Assembly: GCA_964442605.1 (NCBI GenBank)
Contig: CAYTZR010000041.1
Location: 1 to 15,422, forward strand
Direction: 5' to 3'
Length of the DNA stretch: 15,422 nt
Source of the DNA: Monoglobus sp964442605
GTDB taxonomy: Bacteria; Bacillota; Clostridia; Monoglobales; Monoglobaceae
The translations under genes and the position numbers were made by a program. Positions 14,611-15,422 of this stretch are shown one piece after another. The notes under the pieces are model-generated. The model was not told the origin of the DNA. It did no database searches and was given only the letters and a program-made list of their open reading frames with translations. Each line of letters opens with the position of its first letter. Positions within the stretch are counted from its first letter, which is position 1.

Positions 14611-15422
14611 ATGAAAAAATATATGTGCCGCCTATAAAAATACAAGGTATAAAGACAAAGCTTGTCCCCTTAATTAAACAAAGCGTTGCTATGCAATCAA
14701 ATTCTGTTTGGATAGAACCATTTATGGGATCCGGCGTTGTTGGGTTTAACATTGAACCTCATAAAGCTATTTTTGCCGACACGAACCCTCACATCATAGA
14801 ATTTTATAATCAAATAAAATCCGGCGTTATAACGCCCTATGTTGTGCGTGATTTTTTGGAGAGAGAAGGAAAGTTGTTGGAGCAGGGCGATGATGAATAT
14901 TATTATATTGTTCGCACAAGATTTAATAATGAGCATAATCCGCTTGATTTTTTGTTCTTAAATCGTGCTTGCTTTAACGGAATGATACGGTTTAATAAGG
15001 ATTATGATTTTAATGTTCCTTATGGGCATAAGCCCCGGCGTTTTGCAAAAACTTATGTAACAAAAATCGTTAATCAGGTTGCCCACGTTGAAGATTTACT
15101 GAAAACACATTCATGGGAGTTTCTTTGTCAGCCATTCGAAACTACTGTTGCTATGGCGGGAAATAATGATTTTATCTACTGCGACCCTCCATATATCGGA
15201 CGACATGTTGATTATTATGATAGTTGGGACGAACAATCGGAAATTACTTTGCATAAGACTTTAGTTGAAAGTGAGGCAAAATTTATGCTATCAACATGGG
15301 ATCATAACGATTATAGGGAAAATGAGTATATTACTACAGTATGGAGTGATTGTAAGAAAATTACACGAGAACATTTTTATCATGTCGGAGCAAAGGAAAC
15401 AAACAGAAATCCGGTCATAGAA
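14607..15422 (+). CDS. Adenine-N6 DNA methyltransferase, M.EcoRV-like (3' end beyond the window)
   Basis: Protects host DNA by methylating adenine in the predicted GATATC site. 272 codons are visible and the frame is open to the window edge; M.EcoRV has about 298 residues, so roughly 25 are missing. It belongs to the Dam-like alpha class: an N-terminal KTKLV segment, SAM-binding motif I EPFMGSG (37-43), ADTNPHII (57-64), LNRACFNGMIRFN (118-130), and catalytic DPPY (193-196) within YCDPPYIGRHVDYYDSW. STWDHNDYRENEY and EHFYHVGA also match M.EcoRV as I remember it. The start ATG overlaps the endonuclease stop (ATGA) and has AAGGAG (14595-14600) 6 bases upstream, so translation is coupled with the endonuclease first. 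It is AT-rich (two lines counted, 30-35% G+C). Confidence 0.95.
   Translation, partial: MNEKIYVPPIKIQGIKTKLVPLIKQSVAMQSNSVWIEPFMGSGVVGFNIEPHKAIFADTNPHIIEFYNQIKSGVITPYVVRDFLEREGKLLEQGDDEYYYIVRTRFNNEHNPLDFLFLNRACFNGMIRFNKDYDFNVPYGHKPRRFAKTYVTKIVNQVAHVEDLLKTHSWEFLCQPFETTVAMAGNNDFIYCDPPYIGRHVDYYDSWDEQSEITLHKTLVESEAKFMLSTWDHNDYRENEYITTVWSDCKKITREHFYHVGAKETNRNPVIE

Overview
The window looks like chromosomal DNA of an anaerobic, Gram-positive Clostridia-type bacterium (Bacillota). Evidence for this: strong AGGAGG-type ribosome binding sites, SLH (S-layer homology), cohesin and dockerin modules, an anaerobic ribonucleotide reductase activase, and a Pol I without proofreading residues. Two runs of exactly 100 N (5751-5850 and 7201-7300) look like assembly gaps of unknown true length, so this is probably a draft genome or metagenome bin. 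No rRNA, tRNA, CRISPR array or insertion sequence was seen.

Layout. Everything from 13455 down to 13 is on the minus strand. Read in the direction of transcription it has three blocks. (1) A small helix-turn-helix protein of the phage/plasmid replication-initiator type (13455-12922), then DNA polymerase I (12805-10184). (2) A tight housekeeping set: dephospho-CoA kinase coaE, a membrane-anchored lytic transglycosylase, and an M18 zinc aminopeptidase (10048-7302). (3) A cell-surface block. Its first gene encodes a cohesin domain and three SLH repeats, is interrupted by an N gap, and probably continues into a Glu-Pro-Thr linker, a beta-sandwich module, an Ig-like region and a dockerin (7106-4603). 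Then come nrdG (4610-4101), a large SLH protein (4084-986) and a small stalk-domain exported protein (792-13). In block 3 the dockerin gene, nrdG and the large SLH gene overlap or nearly abut, so they are probably one transcript. The last gene has its own promoters, one of which matches the ECF sigma pattern.

On the plus strand, divergent from the helix-turn-helix gene, lies a Type II restriction-modification operon (13771 to the window end). The endonuclease aligns with EcoRV through the catalytic and base-recognition loops. The methyltransferase aligns with M.EcoRV and is cut by the window edge about 25 residues before its expected end. The predicted recognition site is GATATC. Only one GATATC is present in the window although the NATATC core is very common. 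The operon has a near-consensus sigma-A promoter and an unusual ~140-nt leader with nested inverted repeats. It is visibly AT-richer than the flanking chromosome and sits next to a mobile-element-like replication gene, which suggests horizontal acquisition.

How the parts work together: the surface block should build or tether extracellular protein assemblies (SLH to the cell wall, cohesin-dockerin between proteins). The middle block covers coenzyme A synthesis, peptidoglycan cleavage and peptide turnover. The restriction-modification operon is a self-contained defence module. The most notable items are the combined cohesin/SLH/dockerin architecture, the EcoRV-like system with its leader, and the tandem sigma-A/ECF promoters in front of the last surface gene.
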